Source: Balneolaceae bacterium (GTDB lineage: Bacteria; Bacteroidota; Rhodothermia; Balneolales; Balneolaceae). Taken from it: a stretch of 64,000 nucleotides of DNA. The stretch covers positions 1 to 64,000 of the forward strand of contig JAEPQH010000007.1 in the NCBI GenBank assembly GCA_017640605.1, read 5' to 3'. Position numbers and translations under genes: made by a program. This document shows positions 37,530 through 47,842 of this stretch, piece after piece; within the stretch, counting starts at the first letter, position 1; each line of letters begins with the position of its first letter. The notes beneath the pieces are model-generated. The model did no database searches, was not told the DNA's origin, and saw nothing but the letters and a program-made list of their open reading frames with translations.

Positions 37530-38881
37530 TACTTGAAAAGCTGGGTTACTTTTTCAATGGCTTCCGGCAGGCAAAACACCATAACCCGATCGTCGGCTTT
37601 TATAACCGTTTTACCCGTAGCAATTTCTACATTTCCATTGCATAAAACTCCGCCAATCACACAAGCCTCGGGCAATTTTAACTTTTGAACTTGCTTTCCA
37701 ACTACTTTCGATTTGGCGCCGGCTTGTAATTCAATCACCTCTGCGTTGATTCCCCGTAATTCAGTAACGGAAATTACATTGCCTTGTCTCACATATCGGT
37801 GAATTTCGTTAGAAGCTGCCACTTTTTTATTAATTACCGCATCCAGACCAATAGTTTGGCTTAGTGGTATAAAATCGGGTTTCGAAACCAAGGCAACAGT
37901 TTTTTTAACATCAAGATGTTTAGCCATCAAGCACGAAATAATATTGGATTCTTCATCGTCGGTCACCGCGATAAAGGCATCCATATCGGTGATTCCTTCG
38001 GTAGCTAATAAATCGGGATCGGTGGGGTTACCATGTAAAATCATGGCGTTTTTCAGTTCAATGGCGAGTTCTTCGGCAATTTCATAATCCGGTTCAATCA
38101 ATTTAATCGACCAGTTTTTGGTTGTATCACTACAAAGAATACGAGCGATCATCGATCCAATTGCCGAACCTCCGGCAATCATAATCCTGTTAAGTTCAGT
38201 CTCTTTTTTACCGGTCGTTTCGACGATTTTTGGAATATCTTCAGTTTTGGCTAAAACGAAAATCTGATCAAAAGCCTGTAGTTTTACAGGACCTTTAGGA
38301 ACTAGCGTAAGTCCACGGCGGCCAATAGCTACTACACGAAAAGTTACATCAGAATATTCTGAAGCGTAATCAATAAGCGATTTTCCGATGAGTGGAGAAC
38401 TTTTATCGAGTCGGATTCCGATCAACTGCATTCTGTTTTCAGCTAGGTTGATTACATCAGATGCGGCCGATCTTTTGAGCAGATGAGCAATTTCACTGGC
38501 AGCAGATAGCTCTGGGTGGATCATCACATCTATACCCAAATCTTTCGGAGTGAGAGGGGCGTTTTTGTGTGAAAATTCATCGCTTCTCACTCTGGCTATC
38601 ACCATTTTAGCTCCAAGTCGCTTACTCATCATCGCAGTAATGATGTTAACTTCGTCAACACTGGTAACCGAGATCAGAATATCAGCATTTTTAACACCGG
38701 CTCTTACCAAGTCTTTACCGGAAGTTGCATTTCCTTCAACGGTTAAAACATCGAGCGTGTCACCTGCTTTCGAAAGGCATTCTTTGTGGTGATCTACTAC
38801 GGTGACGTCATGTTTTTCTTTGGATAATACGCTTGCGAGGTCGTACCCAATTTCACCGGCACCGATTATAACAATCTTCAA
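37529..38881 (-). CDS. trkA: Trk potassium uptake regulatory subunit TrkA
   Basis: 450 residues: two RCK units, each with a Rossmann NAD-binding half (GAGEIG at 7-12, and GGSAIG near 237) and a small RCK_C half. This double arrangement is that of TrkA, the ring-forming cytosolic gate of TrkH. It lies first in the trkA-trkH operon. The signal for its control is not visible, although a perfect inverted repeat at 38916-38960 separates it from the PKD operon upstream. Confidence 0.95.
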   Translation of the reverse strand: MKIVIIGAGEIGYDLASVLSKEKHDVTVVDHHKECLSKAGDTLDVLTVEGNATSGKDLVRAGVKNADILISVTSVDEVNIITAMMSKRLGAKMVIARVRSDEFSHKNAPLTPKDLGIDVMIHPELSAASEIAHLLKRSAASDVINLAENRMQLIGIRLDKSSPLIGKSLIDYASEYSDVTFRVVAIGRRGLTLVPKGPVKLQAFDQIFVLAKTEDIPKIVETTGKKETELNRIMIAGGSAIGSMIARILCSDTTKNWSIKLIEPDYEIAEELAIELKNAMILHGNPTDPDLLATEGITDMDAFIAVTDDEESNIISCLMAKHLDVKKTVALVSKPDFIPLSQTIGLDAVINKKVAASNEIHRYVRQGNVISVTELRGINAEVIELQAGAKSKVVGKQVQKLKLPEACVIGGVLCNGNVEIATGKTVIKADDRVMVFCLPEAIEKVTQLFK

Positions 38882-38910
38882 ATGATTAGATCTAGATTAA
38901 AATAGGAAAG

Positions 38911-38960
38911 AAAAATTACCACCTTTTCAACTCACATGAAAGATGCTGAAAAGGTGGTAA
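38911..38960 (-). terminator. strong terminator of the PKD operon
   Basis: A perfect 14-bp inverted repeat (38916-38929 / 38947-38960) with a 17-base loop. On the minus strand it is followed by TTTTTCTTT. It lies right after the stop of the giant PKD gene and before trkA. Confidence 0.8.
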
Positions 38961-38970
38961 GTAACTGAAA

Positions 38971-41900
38971 TTATTGCGTAGTTACAATAAGATCGACAGT
39001 GATTGGTCGTGATTGTGCAACTTTAAGATCGGTAACTTCAACTGTGAATCTATTTTGCCCTCGGATTAATTCGGGGCTGATTTGTAATCCTTGCCCAATA
39101 ACCTCTCCATTTCGCTTCCATTCAATTTTTACATCAGAAGTCTGACGATTTACTTTAGGCGCTGTAAGGATAGTTGTAGGGTTTGTAGGATTCCATTCCA
39201 GAATGATAGGAGTAGCTTGTTCAGTAAATTGTAGAGGATCAACTACAGTAATAGGGAAACTGCGTTCGCCTAATGCTCTACCTTGTGGAGTCCATGCTAG
39301 CGTGAAAGTTGTTTCACCAGCGGTTGTTGGTCGCCAGGTAGATTCGAAGAAGTTTTGATTCTTAAACGCCCAATTTTGCCCAATATTCATTTCTGCAACA
39401 GAAAGAGCACCACCTAATGCTAACTTTGTTGGATAATAAGGATTGATGCTCGGTACCTTGATGGGGTTAATGGCCATTACAGTTGAATCAACGGAGTTCT
39501 CTAAGCCACGTCCATCATCTTGAATAAGTGTAACTCGATACGTTTTTGCTTCACTCGCAATAAATGTTGGAGTGGGCAAAAAATCGCCGTCCAATTTCCA
39601 TCTTGTGCTCAAAATATCGCCATCTGCATCTTGAGCTAACCCGGAACGAAGATTTACTGTTTGGTTTTGATAAACCACTGCCGGTGCCTCGATAGTTGGC
39701 TTAGGACTGCTATTTGCAAAGAAGTACTTTTCTATCGTCTGGAAGTTATTTGAAGCATTGGAATTGTCGGTTACTTCCAAAGTTACTTTATGACGGCCCG
39801 GCGTAATTGCTTTGATAATTTCGCTTGCATTGTAGCTTACAAATCCATCATCAACATACCATTTATACTGCCTGATGAATCCATCCGGATCGTTACTATT
39901 TAATGCATCGAGTCTTAAATCAGTGCCGGCGGGGACATTTTCTGGTAATTGCCAGCTTATAACAGGAGGCGCATTCACATTAATGGATTTTGTGAGACTT
40001 ACCGTATTACAATCAGTTTCTGCATTAGTTTCCAGATTGAGTGTTACAAAATATTCGCCGGGCTCATTAAAAATATGAGTTGCGGTCAGCCCATCTAATT
40101 CCTGAGATCCATTTTCTGTGTCGATGATCCACTTCGCATTTTTGAAACCACCCTGTGCAAAACTTTCGGAACCATCTAAAATTACCGGCTCGCCGGGTGC
40201 AACCCATTCAGGTAAGTCAAACGAGGCTTCAGGACCTTCGATTACCGTAATTTCAGCGGTTGTTTGTGAAGTATTTCCGCATTGCCCGGATCCCGATCCT
40301 TCAACAGTTAATGTAATGGTGTAGGTACCCGGTTCAGTAAACACATGTTGATATTTTGCACCTGTGGCTGTATTTCCATCTCCTAAATCCCAGCTAAAAG
40401 AGGGGAGCGACCCTGAAGGATCTGTACTAAGTGATCCATCGAGTTGAATGGCTGAATTCACGCAAACTGTAGTTTCATCCAACGAGAATTTTGCTACAGG
40501 TGAGCCTTCAATAATTACTGGAATTTTCGCAATGGAAGGCATTCCTGAGAATCCATCATCTAATGTAAGTCGGGCTTCGTAAACCCCGGGTGTTTCATAC
40601 ACGTGAGTTGGATTAGCTTCTTCGGAAGTCATCCCATTACCAAAGTCCCACTTAACACGGAATGCGTCTCCATCCGGATCGAAACTTTGGCTGCTGTTAA
40701 ACAACACTCGTTGTCCGGTACAGCTGGAAATCACAGAATCCACAACGGCTTCTACCGGACGATTTACCATAACTGTGATGGATTCAGATACCGATGAATT
40801 ACCTAACGAAAGTCCATCTGAAACGGTTAGACCGATTATATGAACACCTGCTTCCGGTGCTTTCCAAGTAAATGCTGATTCTTGACGTTTACTTCCATCT
40901 GGGAGTGTCCATTCGAAAAGGAGGGGGTCATTATCTAGATCGTAACTTTCTGATGCATCTAATCGAACATCTAACGAATTTGATCGCACCATCGATTCGG
41001 TAACGATGTAGGGTTGATGATTTACATTTACCACTCCATTTACTGAGGTGGATGAATTCCCAACTCCATCGTTATCAACTACGGTAAGAGTAAAATTCTT
41101 TTGTCCACCTTCTTCAAAAAATCGCTGAATAGTTTCTCCACGAATTTCAGTTCCGTCATCAAATCTCCAGATGTATCGCTCAATTTCTCCATCGTTATCG
41201 AAAGATAAGTCTGCGATAAATTTAATTTCTGTATTTGGAATCAAATCAACGGGTTCAGTTCTCCAACGTGCTACTGGTGGTTCATTAACTCTGATCTGTT
41301 GTGCTGAAAATCCCTTTGCTTCATCAAAACCAGAATTATCTGTTACTGTTAAACCAACGGTATGCAAACCGGGACTTTCTAACTCAAGGGAAGCCTGTGG
41401 TCCGGTTGTTGTTGGTGCTCCATTTACAATCCATTCGTAGCTGGAGATTTCCCCTTCAGCATCGGTACTTGCCGTTCCATCTACCGTGAAGCGTTCTCCG
41501 GGACCAACAACTGTAGGCGCAAAGAACGAGGCTTTAGGGTAACTATTTACAACAATTATGTGCTCGGAAGTTTGCACACTATTGGCCAGGCTTGCACCGT
41601 CATCTACGGTTAATTTAACAGTGTAAGTTCCGGTGCTTTGATAGGTATGGCTTACCTGAGGTCCTGATGCTCTATTTCCATCTCCAAAATCCCATAAGTA
41701 CGACTGAATATCGCTTTCAAGGTCAGTACTCTGGTTAGCTGCGAATTCCACATTTGCTTTCGATGTGATGGGAACAGCAGAAATTATTGGAGTAGGAGGT
41801 GCATTAACATGAATTACTTGTGTGAGCGACTGCGATGAATTTGAAGCGCCTCGCTGATCATCAACTGTTAATGTTACGTTATAATCACCCGGCTCATCTA

Positions 41901-43689
41901 AGCTAAGTGTTGTGATCTCGGAACTCGCGATGATTTGTCCATTCAGGCTCCATGTGTAAGCTAAGTCATCTACATTTGGATCACTAGATTCCAAGGCGTT
42001 AAGTGTTACGATATCGCCTGGAGCAATGTTTTCAGGCATGCTGAAATTTGGTTCAGGTGCAGCATTTATTTCATAAACCCGATTTACGGTAAAAGTAGCA
42101 TTTCTTGATCCGGTATTGTCATCAATAGTTAATCGTACAGGGTAAACTCCAGGTTGAGCATGCTCAACTGTTATTGACGATCCTGATGAATTAGGAGGGA
42201 CACCCAATCCCGCCCAGTTATAGGTTAAGTTATCGTTGTCAGAATCTGAGGCATTTTGAACCGTAATGGTGATTGGTTCGTCGGTCCCTGATACAGCCGG
42301 AACGATAATTTCTGCATACGGCTGGGTGTTTACTCGAATTTCGACCGATTCTTCGGCGATGCTACAATTAACCGAAGTTCCTCCATCAGAAACCTGAACT
42401 GCGATATTGTAAACGCCAGAAACTGTATTCGAAAAACGAAAAGTCGAACCTGAGCCCCGTCGCGTGCCGTTTACAAACCATGTATATTCAATTTCTTGTC
42501 CTTCTAAATCATAGGATTCAGATGCATCAAGTAGCAGTTCTTCCGATGGAGATAAAATTTGCTTAGGCGCAGATAACTCTGCTACGGGTGGCGTGTTTAC
42601 AAACACAATTTGTTGATAAGCCCAATATTCCGGGTAATACGAACGGTCATTCGGAATAAGAATTTCTAGTGGGATTTGGCCTCGATCTTCAAAACTAATG
42701 GTTGGTCGGCTTCCGGTAGTGAGTTGGCTGTTGTTTAAAATCCAAAGTGCTCTATTAAGATCAGAATTGGAGAAATCAGATCCTGAAAGCTCAAAGGTTT
42801 TATCGGTACAAGCGGAGGTTGCTTCAACCTCGCTTATCGATAGTTCCGGATTCGAAAAACCACTTAAGGCAATGGGATTAAACTCCCATAAAACAGGTTG
42901 ATCTACACCATAAATGGTAAGGGTATTCAACCATTGATCGGAGCCTGATAATTGAATTCCCCACGTATTTGTAAGCCCAAAATTTGAAAAGGGAAGTTCA
43001 GTTTCTGAGGCTTCGTAGGTATTTCCAAAAGAGTCGATTTTCCGAACTTCTGAATCTTCCTCGCCATTTACACTCAAGGCAGGAGAGGAATAATCATTAT
43101 CGGCGAAATAAGGTTGAAGTTGGTATACCGTGTTTTGATTTGAACCGTACACACCAATCGACAAATCAATTGCAATGATCTTCCAGGAATCAGAACCAAG
43201 AATTTGTCCGGCGCTACTAACTACGCGAAAATTGAAACTGTTTACGTCATCGCCGTCGTCGGCACTCACACGAATGATATAACCATTTCCGGTCCCTTCA
43301 ACATTCGATAAGGGAACCCATCGATTTTTAAAACGTTCTTCGTTGGTAGTAACAAGATTGGTAAGTGCGGTAGCATCACTGTTTTTAGAAACTACTGAGT
43401 TACCATTGGGTGTGTATACATCATCAAAATTGAAGAGCGCAAAATTTGTGGATGTATTTGCACTTTCTTGTGTGATTAAGTCTACCGCGCCCCCCAGCCC
43501 GGCATCAAATATTTGAATACTTCCGCCTTGAGCGGCTGATGAAGGTTTGATCCAGATATCATACTGATTTCGTTCATCACCACTAGCAACTTCTACATTT
43601 GTTCCGGATATAGAAAAATACATTTCCTGTGCATACCCAGAGATTGAAGAGGCTATTATTACCGCAACGAGTACGATTTTTTTGAGCAT
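38971..43689 (-). CDS. giant secreted protein with about twelve PKD domains
   Basis: 1572 residues: a signal peptide (to about residue 20), a beta-rich N-terminal domain (20-370), then about twelve consecutive PKD/Ig-like domains of 85-90 residues. These can be counted by their starts (VNxxP) and their YxWxxDDG/GDG cores. A last beta domain follows (from about 1410). PKD chains act as rigid spacers or adhesion modules in the periplasm or on the surface. Unlike three other proteins here it has no T9SS sorting domain. It is the last gene of an operon with a FecR-domain protein (7 bases upstream) and a sensor kinase. Confidence 0.9.
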   Translation of the reverse strand: MLKKIVLVAVIIASSISGYAQEMYFSISGTNVEVASGDERNQYDIWIKPSSAAQGGSIQIFDAGLGGAVDLITQESANTSTNFALFNFDDVYTPNGNSVVSKNSDATALTNLVTTNEERFKNRWVPLSNVEGTGNGYIIRVSADDGDDVNSFNFRVVSSAGQILGSDSWKIIAIDLSIGVYGSNQNTVYQLQPYFADNDYSSPALSVNGEEDSEVRKIDSFGNTYEASETELPFSNFGLTNTWGIQLSGSDQWLNTLTIYGVDQPVLWEFNPIALSGFSNPELSISEVEATSACTDKTFELSGSDFSNSDLNRALWILNNSQLTTGSRPTISFEDRGQIPLEILIPNDRSYYPEYWAYQQIVFVNTPPVAELSAPKQILSPSEELLLDASESYDLEGQEIEYTWFVNGTRRGSGSTFRFSNTVSGVYNIAVQVSDGGTSVNCSIAEESVEIRVNTQPYAEIIVPAVSGTDEPITITVQNASDSDNDNLTYNWAGLGVPPNSSGSSITVEHAQPGVYPVRLTIDDNTGSRNATFTVNRVYEINAAPEPNFSMPENIAPGDIVTLNALESSDPNVDDLAYTWSLNGQIIASSEITTLSLDEPGDYNVTLTVDDQRGASNSSQSLTQVIHVNAPPTPIISAVPITSKANVEFAANQSTDLESDIQSYLWDFGDGNRASGPQVSHTYQSTGTYTVKLTVDDGASLANSVQTSEHIIVVNSYPKASFFAPTVVGPGERFTVDGTASTDAEGEISSYEWIVNGAPTTTGPQASLELESPGLHTVGLTVTDNSGFDEAKGFSAQQIRVNEPPVARWRTEPVDLIPNTEIKFIADLSFDNDGEIERYIWRFDDGTEIRGETIQRFFEEGGQKNFTLTVVDNDGVGNSSTSVNGVVNVNHQPYIVTESMVRSNSLDVRLDASESYDLDNDPLLFEWTLPDGSKRQESAFTWKAPEAGVHIIGLTVSDGLSLGNSSVSESITVMVNRPVEAVVDSVISSCTGQRVLFNSSQSFDPDGDAFRVKWDFGNGMTSEEANPTHVYETPGVYEARLTLDDGFSGMPSIAKIPVIIEGSPVAKFSLDETTVCVNSAIQLDGSLSTDPSGSLPSFSWDLGDGNTATGAKYQHVFTEPGTYTITLTVEGSGSGQCGNTSQTTAEITVIEGPEASFDLPEWVAPGEPVILDGSESFAQGGFKNAKWIIDTENGSQELDGLTATHIFNEPGEYFVTLNLETNAETDCNTVSLTKSINVNAPPVISWQLPENVPAGTDLRLDALNSNDPDGFIRQYKWYVDDGFVSYNASEIIKAITPGRHKVTLEVTDNSNASNNFQTIEKYFFANSSPKPTIEAPAVVYQNQTVNLRSGLAQDADGDILSTRWKLDGDFLPTPTFIASEAKTYRVTLIQDDGRGLENSVDSTVMAINPIKVPSINPYYPTKLALGGALSVAEMNIGQNWAFKNQNFFESTWRPTTAGETTFTLAWTPQGRALGERSFPITVVDPLQFTEQATPIILEWNPTNPTTILTAPKVNRQTSDVKIEWKRNGEVIGQGLQISPELIRGQNRFTVEVTDLKVAQSRPITVDLIVTTQ

Positions 43690-43696
43690 GGAATAG

Positions 43697-45463
43697 TTAG
43701 TTAGCTTCTACTGTAAATGATTTTGATCGATAAATTTCACCGGTTCGAACATCCTTAAATGTAATAGAAAGTTCGCCTTGTTGCATATTCATTGTGATTC
43801 CCCAACGACCTTGCGGATCGGTTTGCACTCTTCGGGTTGTACCTCCATTATTAATAAGTACTTCAATTCCCGGATAGGCGCGCGAAGAAAGCGTTACATT
43901 GGGCTGATTAACCCGGATAGGATTCATACCCGAAGCCCCACTGAGTGCAAAGTTGAATAAAATTTCATCTGTCAGATAAACAACCCGAACTCCACGAACC
44001 GTGTTATTGCCTGAATCGTCGGTTGCAAGCACCGATACCATCTGATCGGCACTTAGATTTTCAATAGTTTTTGTAAATCTACCTGAGGCATCAATCTGTA
44101 CGGATTGATTATTGATTAAAACTTTAGCATCGGGCTGTGTTGCACCTGTAATTGTAACAGTTGGAGTAAGTGTAAACAGAATATTTCCATTTAGATTGTC
44201 TATAAATGCAGGAGGCGGCTGATTATCAATATTTCTAACGATGCGAGTTGTTTCAGAAAAAGGTCCTCTTAATCCAAGTCCATCAACGGATTGTACACGC
44301 ACATAGGTGTTTCCAAGTTGTAGATAGGAAAGTAGTGCGGTGTTTGTACTTACATTAATTTCTTCAATATTCGATTCAAAATTGGAATCAGTACTTCGTT
44401 GCACTATGTAAGAATCGGCGCCATCAACAAAACGGAATGGGAAAATAATCTGCTCTGAATAAATAATGGTATCATTACTTGCCCAAACCATCTCCGGGCT
44501 TGGTAATAGTTGTATTGGAGGAGAGGGTGGCTCACCTTCTTTAACAATAGTACCTTCATTTTCGCGAATGGTAACCGAAATATCGTTTGCGCTTACGTTG
44601 GCAACCCCGTCATAATTGGTTAATCGAACAGTTTCTGCTCCATCCGATTCGGCATAGAAATTTGTAGTGCGCAATTCAGATTGGGAGCTACCGGCATTCA
44701 AAATATAATTACTTCGTTCGCTTGCTACGGCAGAAAGTTTGGCAAGTAAACCACCTTCTTCTAGAGTTATTTCGGTATCAGACGACTCACTTAAACGGTC
44801 AATTCTTGCTTTTCTGATAATAGCCGTTGTATTTGGATCCACAATAATTTTCGAACCATCGGTAAATCCAAGGTTAGCATAACTCTGCTGCCCGGTTCGT
44901 AATCCATCAGCTTCTTTAAATAAATCTCCAACCAGAGCTTCATCCCAACTACCAAGTAATCCTTTCCTTTTATCAACATCACCTTTTTTTGCTTCAAGTA
45001 ATGCTTGTACTTCCACCATTCTGTTTTTCAACAGCGTTTCTTCAACAATATCTACTTTGTCTTTAATGCTGTTTCCAAAGCTGATAGCATCATTGATGTT
45101 GCCATTTTTTAAGGCTTCGTTGTAATTACTGATTGCAAGTGCGGCATCTATCAGTTCGTCATTTGCAAATACGGAAGCACCATCAGCAATTAAGTTCTTC
45201 ATCCTTGTTTTTTGCTCCAACACCTTGGCAGTAACGCCGGAAAGAGTTTCAAGCTGTTGTATATCAGATTGCGTGAGTGTGAATGAGTTATTCTGAATAT
45301 CACGATCAGCCAGTGACACAATAATGGGCCATGTTAGATTGTCGCCGGTGTAACGCAATGCTACATCCTGTAAATCTTCAGCCAGAAAAGTGATTTCACC
45401 ATTTTGCGCTTTTACACTGAAGCTTAAAGCACTGATTAATAAAATAGTTAGATAAAATTTCAT
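43697..45463 (-). CDS. secreted FecR-domain protein with Ig-like modules
   Basis: 588 residues: a signal peptide (to about residue 19), a helical part (30-185), a FecR-like beta domain at about 190-310 (GSKIIVDPNTTAIIRK, then LEEGGLLAKL), a fibronectin-like strand set (about 330-410), and two Ig-like 'bacterial big' units at the C-terminus. FecR domains usually sit in the periplasm and hand signals to a membrane partner; here there is no ECF sigma factor. The gene overlaps the upstream histidine kinase by four bases (ATGA), so that kinase is the likely partner. Confidence 0.82.
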   Translation of the reverse strand: MKFYLTILLISALSFSVKAQNGEITFLAEDLQDVALRYTGDNLTWPIIVSLADRDIQNNSFTLTQSDIQQLETLSGVTAKVLEQKTRMKNLIADGASVFANDELIDAALAISNYNEALKNGNINDAISFGNSIKDKVDIVEETLLKNRMVEVQALLEAKKGDVDKRKGLLGSWDEALVGDLFKEADGLRTGQQSYANLGFTDGSKIIVDPNTTAIIRKARIDRLSESSDTEITLEEGGLLAKLSAVASERSNYILNAGSSQSELRTTNFYAESDGAETVRLTNYDGVANVSANDISVTIRENEGTIVKEGEPPSPPIQLLPSPEMVWASNDTIIYSEQIIFPFRFVDGADSYIVQRSTDSNFESNIEEINVSTNTALLSYLQLGNTYVRVQSVDGLGLRGPFSETTRIVRNIDNQPPPAFIDNLNGNILFTLTPTVTITGATQPDAKVLINNQSVQIDASGRFTKTIENLSADQMVSVLATDDSGNNTVRGVRVVYLTDEILFNFALSGASGMNPIRVNQPNVTLSSRAYPGIEVLINNGGTTRRVQTDPQGRWGITMNMQQGELSITFKDVRTGEIYRSKSFTVEAN

Positions 45464-47601
45464 TCGTTACTATCAGCGTCGGGTTTAGGTAGTACAATGG
45501 TAAATCGGCTACCAATTTTATCGTTAGATTCAAGAAGTACATCACCATCGTGACGATTCACGATTTCCTTAACATAAGCCAAGCCCAAACCGGTTCCTTT
45601 TTCGCGAGCTGCTTTTATATTTGATCTTACTCTGAAGAATTTATCAAATACTTTTTTCTGATCCTCAAGACTTATCCCATATCCGAAATCGGTTACACTT
45701 ATTTCTTGTGAATCTTCGGTTTCTTTAAGCTCAATTTCTATGGTTCGATCTTTCTCACCGTATTTGATAGCATTACTCACCAAATTCTGGATGGCATCAA
45801 AAAGAAGATCTTTACTGCCTTTGGTTACAAAATTAGTTCCTTTCGCGATAATCTCAATTTTAAGATTCTTTTCGGTTAGCAAAGAGTTTGACACCGATTT
45901 CACATCGTTCACAATCTGGAACAAGTCGATTTCTGTAAACTCTACTGGTATGCGTCCATGTTCGAGGCGTTGAACGTCAAGGAAGCGATTTACTAGATCA
46001 TTCATGCGTTCGCCCGATAGATAAATCTCTTTTAATAATTCCCGATGTTCATCGGCACTCATACTGGAATTGTCGATCATTAATTTCGATAAACCTACCA
46101 CTCCGGTGATTGGATTTTTAAGCTCATGCACAATGATATTGATCATATCTGTGCGCTTCATATCTACCAATCGATCTTTGGTTTTATCGTGAAGAATTAC
46201 AAGAGCACCTTGAGGATTTTGCTCCTCATCTTCGAAGGAAACGTACTGATAATCATAGAAGTAGGTGGTTTCTTCATCTATGAAATGAGCCAACTCGGCG
46301 CGGTTGATCTTTATGGAGTAAGGATTTGGAAAGTGTACTGTTTGATTTGATTTGGTGAGCTCAATCTTAGAGCTATCCAATAGTTCGCGGAATTCCACAT
46401 CGTGTGGGTTTTTACCAAAACCTTCGATAAACTCTACAAAATGATTATTGGCAAACCTGAATTTCCCTGAGTTATCCAGTATACCGATCAGATCCTCCGA
46501 ATAGGTCATCATATAGCGATTCTTCCACTCTTCAAGGATGATCTTCTCGACGTTAATCTTTTGATAGCGGTGAAGCGTTATTCGGATGTTCTCTAAGGTT
46601 TCCCGCATATTTTGGAATTCAGGAAGTTCCACTTCTCTGATTGTATGATCGAAATCGAGATTGCTTATATAATCCACATCCTGCAAAATATTCTCGATAG
46701 GGCGGTTGATACGTAAGCTCACATAAAAACTAAATACAATCAAAAGTAACAGAATACCAACAGCGGTTAGTAATGAATAGAGGATGAGATTATTTACAGG
46801 TTCTAGGATAAAGTCGTCTTCAACCGCAATTAAATGCCAAAACGGAACGGTTTGAAAGCGTGATGACATCACAAACCAATCATCGCCATTTAAACGGATT
46901 ACCGTTTCTTCTGAATAACTTGCATCACCAACTAATTCTTGAGGAAACTCAAGTTGTTGATTTAAGAACAGGTTTTCACCGGATTCTGTGACAATATTCG
47001 CGGAATAGTTTCCTCCTAACGGTATATCCCGCAATTCGGTAGAAATGCCTGAGGCATTAAAGTACATCGTAAGATTTAAGAGCACCGAAACTACATTTCC
47101 GCTTCCATCAAAAGAATCAATTTGAAGCGCACGTTGGGCAGTAAAAAAAGAAAAATCCTGAGTGGTATCTGAAATCCATGAGACATTAGTGCGTGGATCT
47201 AAGCGTGACTCGTACCAATTATCAATTTCGGTGGGAAAGCTTAGGTTTTCGAAGATACTACGGGTGAATTCAACCGATTGCGAGTCACCGATTTCGTTGA
47301 TACTAATTCGAACCAAGCCGGGTGTATAGTTTATAGCTCTCCGTGCAATCGATTCAACCTGACCTGGGTTTTGGATGACATCCTCTGCCAAAAAACTTGT
47401 GGCATTTAACCAGTCTCGAATGGTTTCATCGGCGCGAAGTAACGAGTATTCCTGAAGTTGCGAAACAATAGTTGTGCGCTCGTTGATGATTGCTTTCTTG
47501 TATTCAGGCCTGATAAAGATCCACAACAACACAAAAGAGATCACCACCAACGTGGTTGAAATGACGAAAATTCGGTTTTGTAGGGTTAAGTCTTTATACA
47601 T
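45460..47601 (-). CDS. membrane sensor histidine kinase (Cache-HAMP-PAS-HisKA)
   Basis: About 713 residues from the ATG at 47601 (a TTG 18 bases upstream is less likely). There are two membrane helices (about 12-30 and 270-295) around a large double-Cache-like periplasmic domain, a HAMP segment (RINRPIENI), a PAS domain (about 360-470), then HisKA with His492 in HELKNPITG. The ATPase domain shows NLVSNAIKYG, DFGYGIS, FDKFFRV and KGTGLGLAYV. It heads a three-gene operon with the FecR protein and the PKD protein, suggesting that envelope or ligand status sensed outside controls its activity. No response regulator is adjacent. Confidence 0.92.
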   Translation of the reverse strand: MYKDLTLQNRIFVISTTLVVISFVLLWIFIRPEYKKAIINERTTIVSQLQEYSLLRADETIRDWLNATSFLAEDVIQNPGQVESIARRAINYTPGLVRISINEIGDSQSVEFTRSIFENLSFPTEIDNWYESRLDPRTNVSWISDTTQDFSFFTAQRALQIDSFDGSGNVVSVLLNLTMYFNASGISTELRDIPLGGNYSANIVTESGENLFLNQQLEFPQELVGDASYSEETVIRLNGDDWFVMSSRFQTVPFWHLIAVEDDFILEPVNNLILYSLLTAVGILLLLIVFSFYVSLRINRPIENILQDVDYISNLDFDHTIREVELPEFQNMRETLENIRITLHRYQKINVEKIILEEWKNRYMMTYSEDLIGILDNSGKFRFANNHFVEFIEGFGKNPHDVEFRELLDSSKIELTKSNQTVHFPNPYSIKINRAELAHFIDEETTYFYDYQYVSFEDEEQNPQGALVILHDKTKDRLVDMKRTDMINIIVHELKNPITGVVGLSKLMIDNSSMSADEHRELLKEIYLSGERMNDLVNRFLDVQRLEHGRIPVEFTEIDLFQIVNDVKSVSNSLLTEKNLKIEIIAKGTNFVTKGSKDLLFDAIQNLVSNAIKYGEKDRTIEIELKETEDSQEISVTDFGYGISLEDQKKVFDKFFRVRSNIKAAREKGTGLGLAYVKEIVNRHDGDVLLESNDKIGSRFTIVLPKPDADSNE

Positions 47602-47643
47602 AGCAATCAGAATTGCCAAATTTGAGGCTATCCGTAGTTAATT

Positions 47644-47657
47644 ACGATTAGAATCGT
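47644..47657. promoter_or_regulatory. 14-base palindrome upstream of the sensor kinase operon
   Basis: ACGATT-AG-AATCGT is a perfect dyad 42 bases before the kinase start codon, in the position of an operator. No binding protein can be named. Confidence 0.3.
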
Positions 47658-47810
47658 CTTAATTTTTCATTTCTTAAGTAGTACACGTTATGCTCAAATT
47701 GCTAGGACATAATGTAACTAATAAGCGAAGAAATAATGCTGTCAATAATTTAGAAAGTGACAGCAAACTAAGAATAACAACCGAAATTAATCCGGAAAAC
47801 TATATCAAAA

Positions 47811-47836
47811 AAAAGGAGCTGAAGAAGCTCCTTTTT
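47811..47836 (-). terminator. rho-independent terminator of the metalloprotease gene
   Basis: GGAGCT / AGCTCC stem extended by A:T pairs, 5-base loop, and on the minus strand a run of eight T. It lies 7 bases beyond the metalloprotease stop. Confidence 0.88.
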
Positions 47837-47842
47837 ATTTAT

